A stretch of 64,000 nucleotides of DNA from Bradysia coprophila (lineage: Eukaryota > Arthropoda > Insecta > Diptera > Sciaridae). The DNA is taken from assembly GCF_014529535.1 (NCBI RefSeq), contig NW_023503501.1:7074150-7138149 (forward strand), in the 5' to 3' direction. Below the pieces are notes generated by a model. It had not been told where the DNA came from, ran no database searches, and worked only from the letters and a program-made list of their open reading frames with translations. Made by a program: the position numbers and the translations under genes. Shown here one piece after another: positions 1-12,050 of this stretch. The first letter of the stretch is position 1; each line of letters starts with the position of its first letter.

Positions 1-428
1 TTAACAAAAATATCTCATTGTTTTGTCGTCGTAGATAGATCATACACACACAGCACATCCACAGCGCTTAGCATGAAATCAAACAGCGAAAATGTGACGT
101 AACCTAATGACTTACGATCAGATAACCATCAGATATATCTATCACACGCGGTATGTAACTTAATTTGTTTCTATTCAAAATAGGTAACAAAATAAAAATA
201 TTTTTTTGTCGCATTCGCTAAAGTTAAATACAGAAGAAAAAAAAAGGTGAACGACTCGTAAACCGACAAATTATACATGTGCATACAATAATTTTCAGCT
301 GTTAAAATTCGAACCGATGGCCAAAACAACGCTCTGGAATTCTTTTATTATTCCAAACAAAAGCGCAGAGATACAATTTACCAAAAAAAAACGAGCCATC
401 AGAACAGTCGGAGCGTTTGCTGCGACTG
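1..428. other. Gene-free AT-rich stretch
   Basis: No open frame with coding character, splice-site pair or recognisable RNA gene is visible. The sequence is AT-rich with short A and T runs. It abuts the satellite-bearing mobile element that begins near position 429. Confidence 0.5.
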
Positions 429-1548
429 AGCCCCGTACGAACCCGTATATCTATTGCGTACGTGACCCTAGTGCGTCTGTCACCCTACTTTGACCGTAGA
501 CCTATTGCACCCGTAAACGTAGTTGAAGTCAAATTATTATGAAATGTGTACATCTTAGAAATTGCGAATAGCGCAATTACGAAGCCCCGTACGACGTTCC
601 TTTCAAATGTTACACAAATTTCAAGTTGACCTAAAATTTTAATTTATTGAGAGGCCTAAGGCCAAGTTACGGCCTTAGTCCAACGACCCAAATTTATTTT
701 TTTTCCAACAGTATTCTATTCGGCCTTCGATTACCTTCCAAATGAAACAAAAATTAGGAAAATCGGATGAAATTTACTCGAGTTATATGCAAAATACACT
801 TAGGGCCGAGTAGCGGGCTTAGTCCCAGGACCCAAATTTATTTATTTTTTCAACAACATTCTATTCGGTGTTCGATTACCTTTCAAATGAAAAATAAATT
901 AGGAAAATCGGATCAAATTTACTCGAGTTATATGCAAAACACACTTAGGGCCGTGGAGCGGCCTTAATCCAAGGACCCAAATTTTAAATTTTTTCCACAA
1001 CATTCTATTCTGTGTTCAATTACATTTTAAATGAAACAAAAATTAGGAAAAAGGGATGAAATTTACTTGAGTTATATGCAAAATACACTTAGGGCCGAGT
1101 AGCCTTTCACTTCTAGGGCCCTAACTCACGGTCCATTCACCCGATTTTAATAAACTTTTTTTTCCTGGATCGGTATCGACAATACCTATCTTTTGCCGTT
1201 TCATTTGCATTTCCATCGTTTTTTTTGGCGTAAATATCCCCAAAAGACCTTAAAGCACTTAGGCGGCCCTAACTCACGAAGGGCCGACCCAAATATGCCC
1301 ATCTTCGAACCTAGCCTCACTATTTTGACTATCTTTCAGGGGAAAAAAAATTTTGAAATCGGATTTGATTTACTCAAGATATCGACGTGACGGACAGACA
1401 GACGGACAGACGGACAGACAAAATTTTTATTGCGGATTCGTTATCTATGAACATAGGCAAACACTTTGCCCTTACCGTCTGCTTCGAATTCCATCAATTA
1501 CACACGGCATCGTAATCCTATAAGCCCCTTTGTACTTCGTACGGGGCT
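429..1548 (-). mobile_element. Satellite-bearing element, copy 1 (inverted)
   Basis: The left end reads AGCCCCGTACGAA (429-441). The right end reads its reverse complement, TTCGTACGGGGCT, ending at 1548. Between them, about 640-1105 holds roughly three imperfect ~145-bp tandem units, each with 'acacttagggccg' and a stretch near 'attctattcggt'. Next come a GACGGACAGACAGACGGAC-type short repeat (about 1390-1420) and a conserved block ending in the terminal repeat. The same blocks recur in the opposite orientation at 18870-20045. No transposase frame is seen, so this is non-autonomous. I could not find a clear target-site duplication, and the superfamily is undetermined. Confidence 0.65.
640..1105 (-). 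repeat. ~145-bp minisatellite inside element copy 1
   Basis: Three or so imperfect tandem units, phase-marked by 'cacttagggccg' near 787, 939 and 1084, a spacing of about 145-150 bp. Each unit also carries 'gacccaaattt' and 'aaatgaaa'. It is the reverse complement of the array at 19310-20040. Confidence 0.7.
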
Positions 1549-2786
1549 AAAAATATTTTTTGAATTTTACTTTGATTCCGTTGTAGGGGACAGCTGTTTG
1601 ATGAGTTTTTTCATAATTAAAATTCTGCTGTTCCCGAACCGAAAGTAGAAATTTTTATGATTTATGAAAATTGAATTTTTGTTTTTGTTATATTCTCACA
1701 CAGCGGAAAGAAAACTTGCTTACGATGCGGAATAACTGCGGCCCAAATGAGACTAATTAAGTGAATTGAATTATTAAATTGAATGAAATCGGTGAATTGT
1801 GGTCAAGGTTCCAATAAAAGCAGTAGAGTTCAAGAGTAGACTATGATTTCAACCAATTTACTATTCGAACCATTCATCAACAATAATTCCAATAAATAAT
1901 CGAAAAACTTGACCAGAAATGTTTCGCTCTTATATAACCAAAAAACATATATAAATGGTACTCCCCTATTCAATAAACGTGAGAATATTGTTCTCAACAG
2001 AAAGATTGTCATTCTAATGCTAATATCACACCGAATCAACAGGTTTATTCAACTCTTTTTCTGCCTATTCAAACAATACTGAACAGAGACTTGAAAAACG
2101 TCTATTGAAATTCCAGATTTTTTTCGATGTTTTGTTATGCACCTCATCAAAACAATCACATAGGATGGTAATATGTGTAACGATAATACAACCACCGCAA
2201 ACAATGTAACAACAATAACATCTGCCTCGTATCTTCTTTTTTCCATTTATTAAAAATATTTTCATCGGAAAACCTACTTCTTGTTTTATGCTATTTAGCT
2301 CGCTGCTACCGGTATTGAACACGTATTTTCTTTTTAGATTGAAATATTTCTTGTTCTCGCATCAACAATGTTATTATGTGTATGTTGTGTCTCAGGTTTT
2401 GGTTGGAAATGAAGCAGAAAATAAATTGCACTGCGCTTTCAATCAATCTCGGTGAACATAATTTATAGCGAACAGTGTCAACAACGATGTGTTGTTTCGC
2501 TTGTTGGACTAGGTATGCTATTATTCAAGTCTTTTTTTACGACGATAATTATAACATTAATCTATAAATCCTTTTAAGTATCAACTGAGGTTACTTTCGT
2601 TAGTTCTGCGATTTCACACATTTCTGAATCGAAGTACTGAGATAAGATTTTGTTGTGGAATGAAGATTATTGAGGTCCAAGTCACACTACATCATGAGTG
2701 TATACTGTCGACTGGGGAATGTATTACTGAACAAGAAATTTAGCGAAACTTTTGATATTTAGGGGTATTTTAGAAACATTTCCTAT
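1549..2786. other. Gene-free stretch
   Basis: No supported gene. The short frames on the minus strand (about 1830-2322) lack splice context and coding-like composition. Nothing else is recognised. Confidence 0.45.
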
Positions 2787-2794
2787 AGTGGAAC

Positions 2795-3084
2795 TAGAGA
2801 TGTGCGGGTCTGCCTTTTTCGGAAATCCGCCAGTTCCGAGGTCGCCCGAATGCAGACTTTCAAAACCCGCAATTTTTCGACCCGAAACGACAAGAACGAC
2901 CCGCACGAAGCCAGAAACTCGAAAACCCGACTAACGCGATATTCCATCCCATCAGCCAGAAGTTTATACTTGAAACCCGACCCGATCCGAACCGACTGAA
3001 TTACAGACCTGCCAGACCAGAACCAGTTCGAGTCGGGTTTAAAAGTCGGGTCGCCCGAAAATTCGGGTGGCCAGCACATTTCTA
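2795..3084. mobile_element. hAT-like MITE with CCCGA-rich interior
   Basis: The element starts TAGAGATGTGC and ends GCACATTTCTA, giving near-perfect terminal inverted repeats. It is flanked by an identical 8-bp duplication, AGTGGAAC, at 2787-2794 and 3085-3092. An 8-bp target duplication with TAGAG-type ends is characteristic of the hAT superfamily. The 290-bp body is crowded with CCCGA/TCGGG motifs and has no transposase frame. Confidence 0.8.
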
Positions 3085-3298
3085 AGTGGAACTAAACTGT
3101 TGATTTTAATTATGATATAAGAGTGCTGTGATGCTGACAAAAATGGATTCATGCTGCTTGATATTTATATAAAAAAGACAGCGATTCTCCATGCAGTCAT
3201 TCATTCATTTCAGAACTAAAAATTTTCAGTTAATCAAAAGACGAGAGGTAAAGTGATCTTTACTCCACTGCCGCGAAACTTTACCTAAAGTCTTTGAC

Positions 3299-3518
3299 TA
3301 ATAGTACATTACTCAGCAATGGGACAAATGATGAAAATTGTACTTACTTACTCATTTGAATCATTCGTTTCATTGCCGAGAGATAGAGACCTATAGAGAC
3401 TCATCATATACATGGCTTTGTGTGTGTTTACCGAACTTGGCTCCGCCTCGGATCGGTAAATTTCACACAAGAGGTACCATTTCTATCATTTGTCCTATTG
3501 TTAAGTAATGTACTATTA
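3299..3518. mobile_element. Short fold-back MITE
   Basis: The ends are inverted repeats: TAATAGTACATTACTCAGCA at the left, and the reverse complement of a near-identical sequence at the right (ending AGTAATGTACTATTA at 3518). Homology extends about 35 bp inward through GGACAAATGAT. The same terminal string recurs near 35106, so this is a dispersed family. A TA target duplication is possible but not demonstrable. Confidence 0.6.
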
Positions 3519-6500
3519 CCTTTTTCTGTTGACATGGACGGACATGCTCTCATTGTATTGCTAATTTTAATTTAAAAAAAAAATCAGAAAACATTTAACG
3601 ATGATTTTACATCACCCATTCCATATGCATTGAATCATGCCATAGTTTGTTCTCATTTGTGCTAGCTAAATTACAGCAGAAAAACGATAGTGTAAAGGAA
3701 ATTAAGTTTACTCATTGGCATCCATTCAATTTATTTATGACTTCAACGTTCAACGATTGCAATTATAAAGAACTACAACACGTATGTAACAACATCGCAC
3801 CAAATGCAGTGCGTGAAAGAAAAAGTAGATTTCCCTAAGTTGTACTGTCGACTTAAGATAACATCGATAAGATGCATCAGGTTTATCGGAAAAAATGTTG
3901 TGATCGATTCAAGCAAATTCTTGTCCACTTTTATATAGTATGTTATGTCCCTAGGTACCACAAACATGTTAGTTTATACTTCCTGTAGAGCGAGAAGAGG
4001 TTTTTTTTTTAAAACAAAATTCAATAAAGTGTGAGAACAATATTTTGCAGTTTAATGAACTGTGATAAAATTCAATAGAGGTTTATGAAAGGCAACCATC
4101 GTAAAGGTTGGTTTTTTTTCCTCAATTTAATTTAAAATCAAAATCTATTAATGATCAACACATGCCGGATTGTGTAACTTGTAATATTATGAAGAAGTTA
4201 TTGTAGTCTGTGTTAATTTAGCAAAGTCATAGGAATTAATATGAGGAAGGTAAAAGGATTTTTTCTGCTATAGGAATTCGGTAGTAATTTGAGTCTGCAA
4301 ATCACTGGATTTAGAGGAAGTGTATTTGATTTGATTGTCGTTCTTTGAAATTTTAGAACAATACAGTCGACGTCACTCAAATTAAAACATGTATAGGAGA
4401 ATAGAGTTTAGAAACTAAGGGTAAAATCTATTACAATTTAGTAATTTTCTTCATAAAAAGACTGCTGTCACTGAATTATTTTTTCATGAACAAATTTCAC
4501 TGGTGTGACATTTCATGGGAATGAATCAATGTGAAGTTGTTACACAAAAAAATTCGACTAGGCGAATTAGCTTCAGTTTTTTTTTATAACTATTCCATTA
4601 CAAGCGCGTAATAGTGGTAAAACGGTATAAAGGTGGTATATGAACGGTTTTGTTTGCATGAGTGGACAAGCTAAAAAACAGCTGAAGCAAATTTATGTAT
4701 AAATTTCACTGACGTTCTCTGTGTCTTTTATAATGGATATAATGGATGCATTGAAGCACTAGAAGTATACTCCACATCTAAACTATGTGCATATTACCAC
4801 CAGTGTAACTTTGTAAATTAATTTCCGCATTCGAGATCGACGAAGTTAAACTCTCGGTTAAACTACAACCGTATGAAATGTATACTATCCAGCATGTCTG
4901 CATACAAAAAGCTATACTTCACTCTGAATAAGGTATGGGACAATGACTCTTTAACAAAGTGAAACGAAATTCAATTTTCATATCACTTCACCAGCTGATT
5001 TTATCATCCAAATAATGAAATTTGAATACTAAGTCCCACCTGTTGGGTGGGTCAGATCCTTCGACTGTTTGTCTGAGCTTCTCAATAGTATTTTTATTGG
5101 CAATGATTTGTTGATTTATTTCAATGAAATGTAATTTTGTATGTTGATGGCCACAAAAACGCATTTAGAAGAAGAACTACTAGAATGGTCTAATAAATCT
5201 CTCATTGATGTTTAGTTTCACTGAAAATCTCCGAATCTTCGGTAACAATTACGTATGTTTTCAATAAAACTTAAACTCGTGTGAATTGCGGCCCTCGCTT
5301 CGCTCTGTTTACAAGAAAGATAACAAGAAAAATACTATTGAAATAGATACAAAAATTCTGTTAGCAACATCAGCTTGTTCGTTAGACCAACATAATCTAT
5401 CTTAGAACCTAAACTCAAGAATTAATTCCATTCTCCACCAAATATTTTCTTTTAAATCGTTTGAGAATTACTCCAGTTTTCGTGTTAACAAAAAGCAGAA
5501 AAGGCTTCTTTCGAGAACTACCACCAGATGGTTGAACTGATACCACCCATTTTCGAACTTGACCTGAGGATTTCAATACTTCGTCAAATAAAAATTTTAA
5601 CATTTTTAATCATAGTGAACGTGTTACGCACGGTGTATTTTCTTTTGTAAAACCCATGACTTACAGTCAAGGGAATAAAACTGTTACTCGACTTTCGATC
5701 GATAGTTTTAGTGTTATTAGTATCTCATAATGTCTTTCATGTTGTTATTCAACATTGTCGATCATACAGTGTCGGCTTGTCGTTATATTTTTTTATAGAT
5801 CCAAGACAATGTTACTCATAATAATGCAATATGATAAATGGAATGGCAATCGTCTGTGAAACTGAATTTATTTAAATTTAAATTTCTTAATATTTATTTC
5901 CTCTGGGTATATTGTACGCAATTAAACGTACACACTCCTCTATTTTCAAACTAGCACACAAAATTTCTTGTCAATTTTATATAAAACGATACAAACGATA
6001 TTATGCAGTTTGTTTAACATCATATGCGTTCCAAATTTTCAATTTTGTAAACAATTGCAATAAAATCAACATTATACCGAAGAAAAAAAAAAACATTATA
6101 ATTGCCTCATGCCAAGGCATTCACCATTAGATATTTTGGGTTTGAATTTATCGAAGATGTGGCAACTTGAATTGGTGATCTAAATAATTTCTTTTCCACA
6201 CTAACACCTTCCCTCATTTCGGTTTTAATGGTAAACAGAATATGTTACATCTCTAGATAGTCTATGCGGAGTCAGTCGTGTGTGTTTTATATGGAGTGAA
6301 GCGCGTCTTTATTGGAACGGAAAATTTGACTGTTTGATTTTTCGAATTTTTATTCGACTTCAAGAAATTCAAATTGATGAAGGAATTGTTTGAACAATTC
6401 AAAATACTTTTAATTTAATTATCATTGCTAGTCGACCGTACTAGTCCAGAAACGTTTTGAACTAATTTATTTTAGGGTATCTCCTATCTTTAGGGTATCC

Positions 6501-6529
6501 GAACCTTAAATGACGACAAATACTTTCGC
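3519..6529. other. Gene-poor stretch with degenerate repeats
   Basis: No gene is supported. About 4600-4730 resembles the interior of the hAT-like MITE at 16705-17089, sharing 'agtggtaaaacggtataaag' and 'acagctgaagcaaatttatg'-like segments. A 62-codon minus-strand frame at 5415-5603 has coding-like codons but no homologue I recognise. Other short frames look random. Confidence 0.4.
5415..5603 (-). other. Uncharacterised small ORF, possibly an exon or TE remnant
   Basis: A 62-residue frame from an ATG at 5603, running to a TGA. It is rich in K/R and S, with a mixed, coding-like codon set, unlike most frames in this AT-rich region. There is no recognised domain, no signal peptide and no partner exon. 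It may be a terminal exon, a decayed transposon fragment or chance, so no function is assigned. Confidence 0.2.
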
Positions 6530-6691
6530 AAAGACATTCTTTAAAACGATTTTTCACCATGAAGCCATGATGGCTCATTTTTCGCCAAATGGAGAAAAAT
6601 GTAGATCTGGTTGTGGTCTACATTTTTCTCCATTTGACCAAAAATGAGCCAACATGGCTTCATGGTGAAAAATCGTTTTTAAGAATGTCTT
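6530..6691. repeat. Fold-back (perfect-type hairpin) element
   Basis: Arms of about 75 bp fold on a centre near 6610. The left arm begins AAGACATTCTTTAAAACGAT; the right arm ends with the near-complement AATCGTTTTTAAGAATGTCTT. The arms differ at only a few positions. No coding capacity. Probably a MITE. Confidence 0.75.
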
Positions 6692-7800
6692 GGCCAGAAA
6701 TATGTCAGTAAGTTTTATGATTCTTTGCTTCAGCTGTGAAAGGATGCAATCGATCTCCTCAATTAGTATTTTCTATGTTAACTGTTTTCTCAAAAAATAT
6801 TTCAAAAACTTCCCCTCTTTGCGAAGTTGGCAGTGTTTAGTTTCCACACAAATTTTGGCATGCGATCGCACTGCCAGTGGTCAACCGAAGAGAACTGTAC
6901 AACTCTATCCTGAATTCATTATGTACATGCCATCAATACAACTGTAAACTACCTAAAAAACTGTTTGTTTATGCAGGTGAAACAGTTGGCCGCACACGCG
7001 TGGTAGTGATAAAACCGTATAAAGACGTAAATTTGTTTGTATGAGTGGACCAGCTGAAAAACAGATGAATCAAAGTTCTCTCTAAATTTCACTGACCTCC
7101 TCTGTACGAGTCCAAGCGTAAATAATCGTTCAAATAAGATCAATTAAGTGAAAAAGATTTGTGTCACTGGAAGTACACACTCGACAAATATATTTTGCGT
7201 TAATTTTTGTATAGCTCATCTCGCCATATCACTAGCATCATTATTTATACTGGCAATGACGATGTATATGTAATGACCAGGTAGGTCTGGTGAATTATTC
7301 TATCTGACAATAATAATTACAAATAATTACTTGATACAGTTGGTAGTTATTGCAATCTAACGAACAAAATAAAAAAAACTTCACTTCGTATTTTTACTCA
7401 TTGAAATGTATTGTGTGTGCTATCATCAGTATTTTCGTTGTTATTCAATTTTTTAACACACATTCTCGTCGTCCACAAGCATATACGCGAGTTTAGTACA
7501 TTACTTTAAACAAAAAAACAAAAAAAAAATGGAAAATGGATAGCACAGCGCACGGCTCAATAATTCCGTTCATATTGTTAGAGTAGAACGGAACTAGCTG
7601 TGACATATTGTATGATAAATTACAATATCTACAATGTGTTGCGGTAAGTGGTTAAATAACATTTTCATGATAATAAATTGTTGAAGTACTCAAATTACAT
7701 TTTACTAGTAATTAAGTCTTGTTAAGTTACATTACGATGAATACACAAAACATAGACGAAACAAGGAAAAGTTCCGATAATAAAGCGAAATGTCGGGAAA
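6692..7800. other. Gene-free stretch with degenerate MITE copy
   Basis: Around 6960-7120 the sequence is similar to the interior of the 16705-17089 hAT-like MITE, sharing 'cgtggtagtgataaaaccg' and 'accagctgaaaaacag'. No gene is supported. If the candidate exon at 7810-7899 is real, this stretch would be its downstream intron. Confidence 0.4.
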
Positions 7801-7809
7801 AGTTCTTAC

Positions 7810-7899
7810 CTGAATTAAAAATGGCCAAACGAACGTCTGACCAATTTTAGGATCGGGTGTCACATTTTTGGATCGATTTTCATCCGGTCGAAAATGCAT
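7810..7899 (-). other. Orphan candidate first coding exon
   Basis: On the minus strand an ATG at 7899 opens exactly 30 codons, ending CAG at 7810 and followed directly by a strong donor, GTAAGAAC. The frame stays open upstream of the ATG for at least another 15 codons. The peptide begins MHFRPDENRSKNVTPDPKIG and ends WPFLIQ, with hydrophilic coding-like composition in an otherwise AT-rich desert. No continuation exon was recognised at lower coordinates, so any gene would extend out of the window or through a long intron. A second open frame ending in a stop overlaps it. I do not recognise the protein. Confidence 0.3.
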
Positions 7900-8279
7900 T
7901 CGATGAGCTCTGGCTGCACCTTGGTTCGAAACAAAATTTATTTACACTGAACCATAAATTTCAGCATATAGAAGTGGGGTCAGCGTATATATAGTAAATA
8001 AACTCACAAGTTTTTACTTTTACGTGAGATTTATGGCTATATCAAGCATTGCACTAAATACTTTCGTTGTGACATGCACTTAAATTATTGTTTGGTTAGC
8101 AACAAATTTTCCGAAAACTTTTTTAATTTGGAAATTGGCGCTCTGAAAGACGTTTATTAGAATTTGTTAAGTTGTGTGTTGTTGGGAACAGTAAGTAGAT
8201 TAAACCAGTCTCAGTGTGATGTAAGCAATAATTTTTGTTCATTAAAAATTCAAATTGAATTTAAAGTTTGTGTTTTATG

Positions 8280-8481
8280 CACGACAGAGTAAACGAAACC
8301 AGGCAGAAGCGGTTCATTTTTGAAATGTCAAATAAGGTACCTAGGTTCACTGTCTGAAAATGAACTAAAATGAACACTGACATAAATTGAATTCATTTTA
8401 TTCGTAAAATAAAAGGCTACTAGATAATTCAGGTCATACTTATCAAATCAAGCGCTGCCTGATTTATTTTGCTCTGCCGTG
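8280..8481. mobile_element. hAT-like MITE (CACGRCAGAG ends), copy 1
   Basis: The left end CACGACAGAGTAAACGAAAC pairs with the reverse complement of the right end (CACGGCAGAGCAAAATAAAT). Inverted homology runs about 30 bp, through CAGGCAG. Flanking 8-mers GTTTTATG (8272-8279) and GTTTCATG (8482-8489) differ at one base, as expected for an aged hAT target duplication. A related copy is at 22641-22831, and a solo end sits inside the DHRS7 repeat unit. Confidence 0.7.
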
Positions 8482-8606
8482 GTTTCATGGCAACATTTTG
8501 AATCAAAGATTTAAAAGAATTGATATGACCGATTTGTCAGGAGGGATTCTTTTGAAAACGTACATGCCGAAGTCGAACGCATATTCCCGTAGACTTTGTA
8601 TGTAAG

Positions 8607-8750
8607 GGGCCATACATAAAGTACGTACTCACTTAGGGGGGAGGGGGGTGTCTAAAATTTGACCGTTTTATATGGAAAAAAGCGTACGAAACGGGTGGGA
8701 GGGGGTCAAAAAACGCCCGTACACCGCGTACGTACTTTATGTACGGCCAC
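8607..8750. mobile_element. Short MITE with GGCC-TACATAAAGTACGTA ends
   Basis: About 20-bp inverted termini: GGGCCATACATAAAGTACGT at the left, and ACGTACTTTATGTACGGCCAC at the right. It is flanked by TAAG on both sides. The G-rich interior 'ggggggaggggggtg' is conspicuous in this AT-rich region. No coding capacity. Confidence 0.6.
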
Positions 8751-11700
8751 TAAGCCATTTTTATCGCTTCGAAAAAAGGCGTAACTGAACAATTCAATCA
8801 ATCTGCCAATGGTAAAATGGTTTCGGTTAACCGGAAAAACCGGTTTTCTCAACCAAAAATAACAAAACGAAAACCGGTTTTTCGATTTCGGCTTTGTTTT
8901 GCAGTCGGTTTGCCTGTAGATGCGCCACATTTTTTTATAGTATTTCATTCTTATTGGACTATTTTTTTGTGAAACAACTTCACATTGATTTATTCCTATG
9001 AAATGTCACAGCAATGAAGTTGGTTCACATGAAAATAAGCACAGTGACAGCAGTAATTTTACGACAGAATGTACTAAAATATGGGAAAACTCTATTACAT
9101 TTCTTCTTAGTTTCTAAACATCATTCTCCTATCTAGAGACACACAACTCCATACGAAAAGTGCATGTTTTCGGATTTTGACCACCTCCCAGTGTCCACTC
9201 AAGAATGGAGGAATTTTCACAAAAAAATTTTGGCTTCTAGGGCCTATCTTCGCACACATAAAAAAGTCAACTAGAAAATGAGTCCGATTTCAGCATGGTT
9301 TAAGAATCCTTCTTAAGCGAGAAATAATTGGATTAGTGCGCTGATGAGGTGAAAAGATTGGATTAGTAGAGGAATTCTCAATCTTTTAGACATCTTTTAG
9401 ACAGGTTCTGAGAAAAACAACAATCACAGAAGGTAACGTAAATCTTCAGCAGATTCACCCAGAACGTGGGTTCGGTGCGTTATTTCGAATTTGCGTTGCA
9501 TTCAGTGCCTTATATACTCCGGTCCTGAATAGTTTCGCTATGCTTAGAGATACTCTAAATTGTTCTTCGTTAACTGGTAACTGAAGCTTGAAGTAATCGA
9601 TACTCTAGCCCCAGTACTCTCATTTCAAAGATTGACCTAATGTACGTTAACATTTCTGGAAAAACTATCTGCGTTGGAGCTCCAAAAATTATCTTTTGTT
9701 AACCTCAATATCACCACCCTTTCATATATGTGGAATAGCAAGACAAAGAATCTTTTCTGTCTAAGATTTTCGCTGCTGTTGCAATCTAATTTTGTTGGAA
9801 ACGTTCCAAGTAGAAAATGATAAATCATCCCAATAATTGCGACGGCTTGATTTTCTTTCTCAGGATTTTGTGGTAAAAATAGATGTGAGATGAAGAGATT
9901 TTCGCTTCTAAATTTTCTCTATATCCTATAGCTGAGCGTCACATTTCTGTTTCGTTAAGAATTATTTAATGTTGTTGATTCGGAAGACAAAAGATATCAC
10001 GGTTCATTTTGTGTGAAAGTACTAAGCCCTGCCATCAGATGTGAAAGCAGTGTCCCTCAATATTATTGGAAAATAGGGAGATAGAATTTTCTATGTTCTT
10101 TGATTCTCTACGATTAATCAACCAATCAAATACCCATCCCATTACGCCGGCTATTTATGAAGATTCAGACTATTTGACATAGTTTTACTTCTTCATTCCG
10201 ACAAAATCTCTCAATATTCGCTTTCATTGTCATAAATGTCATCAAAACAATTCCACCGAGGCCTTTTGATTGACTTCAATTTAAATCAAATTTAAAATCC
10301 AAAACATTTGAATTAAATTCTTGTCAATTGTGTAATGGATACACCAGAGTTGTCAGTGTTCATTTTACTATTTATTTTATCAAAAGAACGTCAATGTCAA
10401 TGCCCTTGAAAATGGGAATATGGCGCAAACAAACAAACAAAAACTTTCCACTCAAAGGCCAATCAATCGGTCCAGACAGATAGAGAGTTCATCTAAACGT
10501 ACAGACAACAAAAAGAAACCCCTTTCGAGTCGTTCGAAGGGAACAAAAACAAAGTGACGAATGGAATATACCGAACACCAGGCACAACAACCCCTTTATG
10601 TGTGTATAATAATAAATATATTTCGTCGGTAACTGAACATTCAACCAAAATTGAATTCCCTTCATATCGATTTTCTTCGGTTACCAAGACACACCAGATC
10701 GCCCTTCTGACTCGTTACAGTCGCTTTTTTACATAAAGAAACGATAGTCGTCTGAATAACAAAATCGCGCACAACCCAATTATTCCAATAAGCAGAACAA
10801 AAAACAACAAAAATCGACTCTTTCAGCTAAAATTTCGATTGTACGATACAACAACGTATAAGGCTTTCACGTAAACGTAACCGTTTAAAAACCAATTGAA
10901 TCTAACTTCGTCAACACCACACAACCCGTATGACAAATTCAATCTAGACATGAACTTACTTTATGGCTATTTTAAGTTATTATCTGGTTGCTTATTACAC
11001 TCAGCACATATCGACTGTATGTACACTTTTCGTCACTCAATAACTGTGAACCTAATTCATTGTCTTCTTGAAGAAAAAAAAACAACAATTCAGCACACCA
11101 CTAAATTTTTGGCAAAATCAAGCTAAGGCGGTGCCGATTGTCAGTGTTATTTTTTTCTCCTTAGTGTATTCCTCTCTGTGTAATTCTTCTTCTTGTTTTT
11201 TTTTTCACTTTTCACACACCCGCAATATAATAAACGCGATGAATTATTATGATGAAAACTATGTGAACTCCTCAATTTTCACCGAAATAGCAGAGCATTG
11301 CGAATCACTTGAAAAAAGAAAAATAGAAAACTGTGTCACTATGCTAAACGTTTTTTTCCCACATTTTCCAACTTGTTCATTTTTAACCAGCGAACGAAAG
11401 GAAAAATTCTTTGTACACTTTTTTAAGGATGCGAAAAGTATAGTCATAAAATATCAGATATAAACACCCATCGTCGGGATTGATATACATGCGTTGTTGG
11501 TTGATGAGCAGAAAAAAGCGTCTAATATGAATATTTTAAAGGGAATTATATCTACCACACGATGTCAACGGTTCGGTATATTGCGCGATACTGAACAATA
11601 ATTTTGTGTAATGAAGAGCATAATGTTCTGTGTGGTGTGCAAGAGAGTAAAAAATTCGATAAAGGTGAATGAATGCACGCACGTTGTCGATGCGATGGTG

Positions 11701-12050
11701 TTGTTGTTGTTGATAATACGAACTTAAATGAAATATAACCGCTTGTAGTTGGTACAGGCGTATCGTTTTTTCAATCGAATTACACGAAAGTGTGACCGAT
11801 AAAAATCAATTTGAAATAAACAAATAATTTCAGCTCTGCTCCCAACAAAATCAGTTACTCTCTCACAGAATTTGCTACCACCGCTCCCAGGAAGCCCCGG
11901 GAAAATGAAACAATTTTACATTCACCATTTACAATTTCAAATATTTGCCACAAAGGCACAGAGCGCAGATTTTGTAAAAGTGAACAACTCAAATTCAAAA
12001 TCTAGTATGACAACTTAAATTGTGTATCGTAATACACCCACCACACACAT
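8751..12050. other. Gene-free stretch
   Basis: No gene is supported. About 8820-8890 is dense in ACCGGTTTT motifs like those in the 23671-24773 element. Plus-strand frames near 10554-10736, 10896-11126 and 11068-11463 have no recognised homologue or splice partners. Sequence near 9190-9290 has a loose relative near 51670-51790, suggesting a dispersed repeat. Confidence 0.35.
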
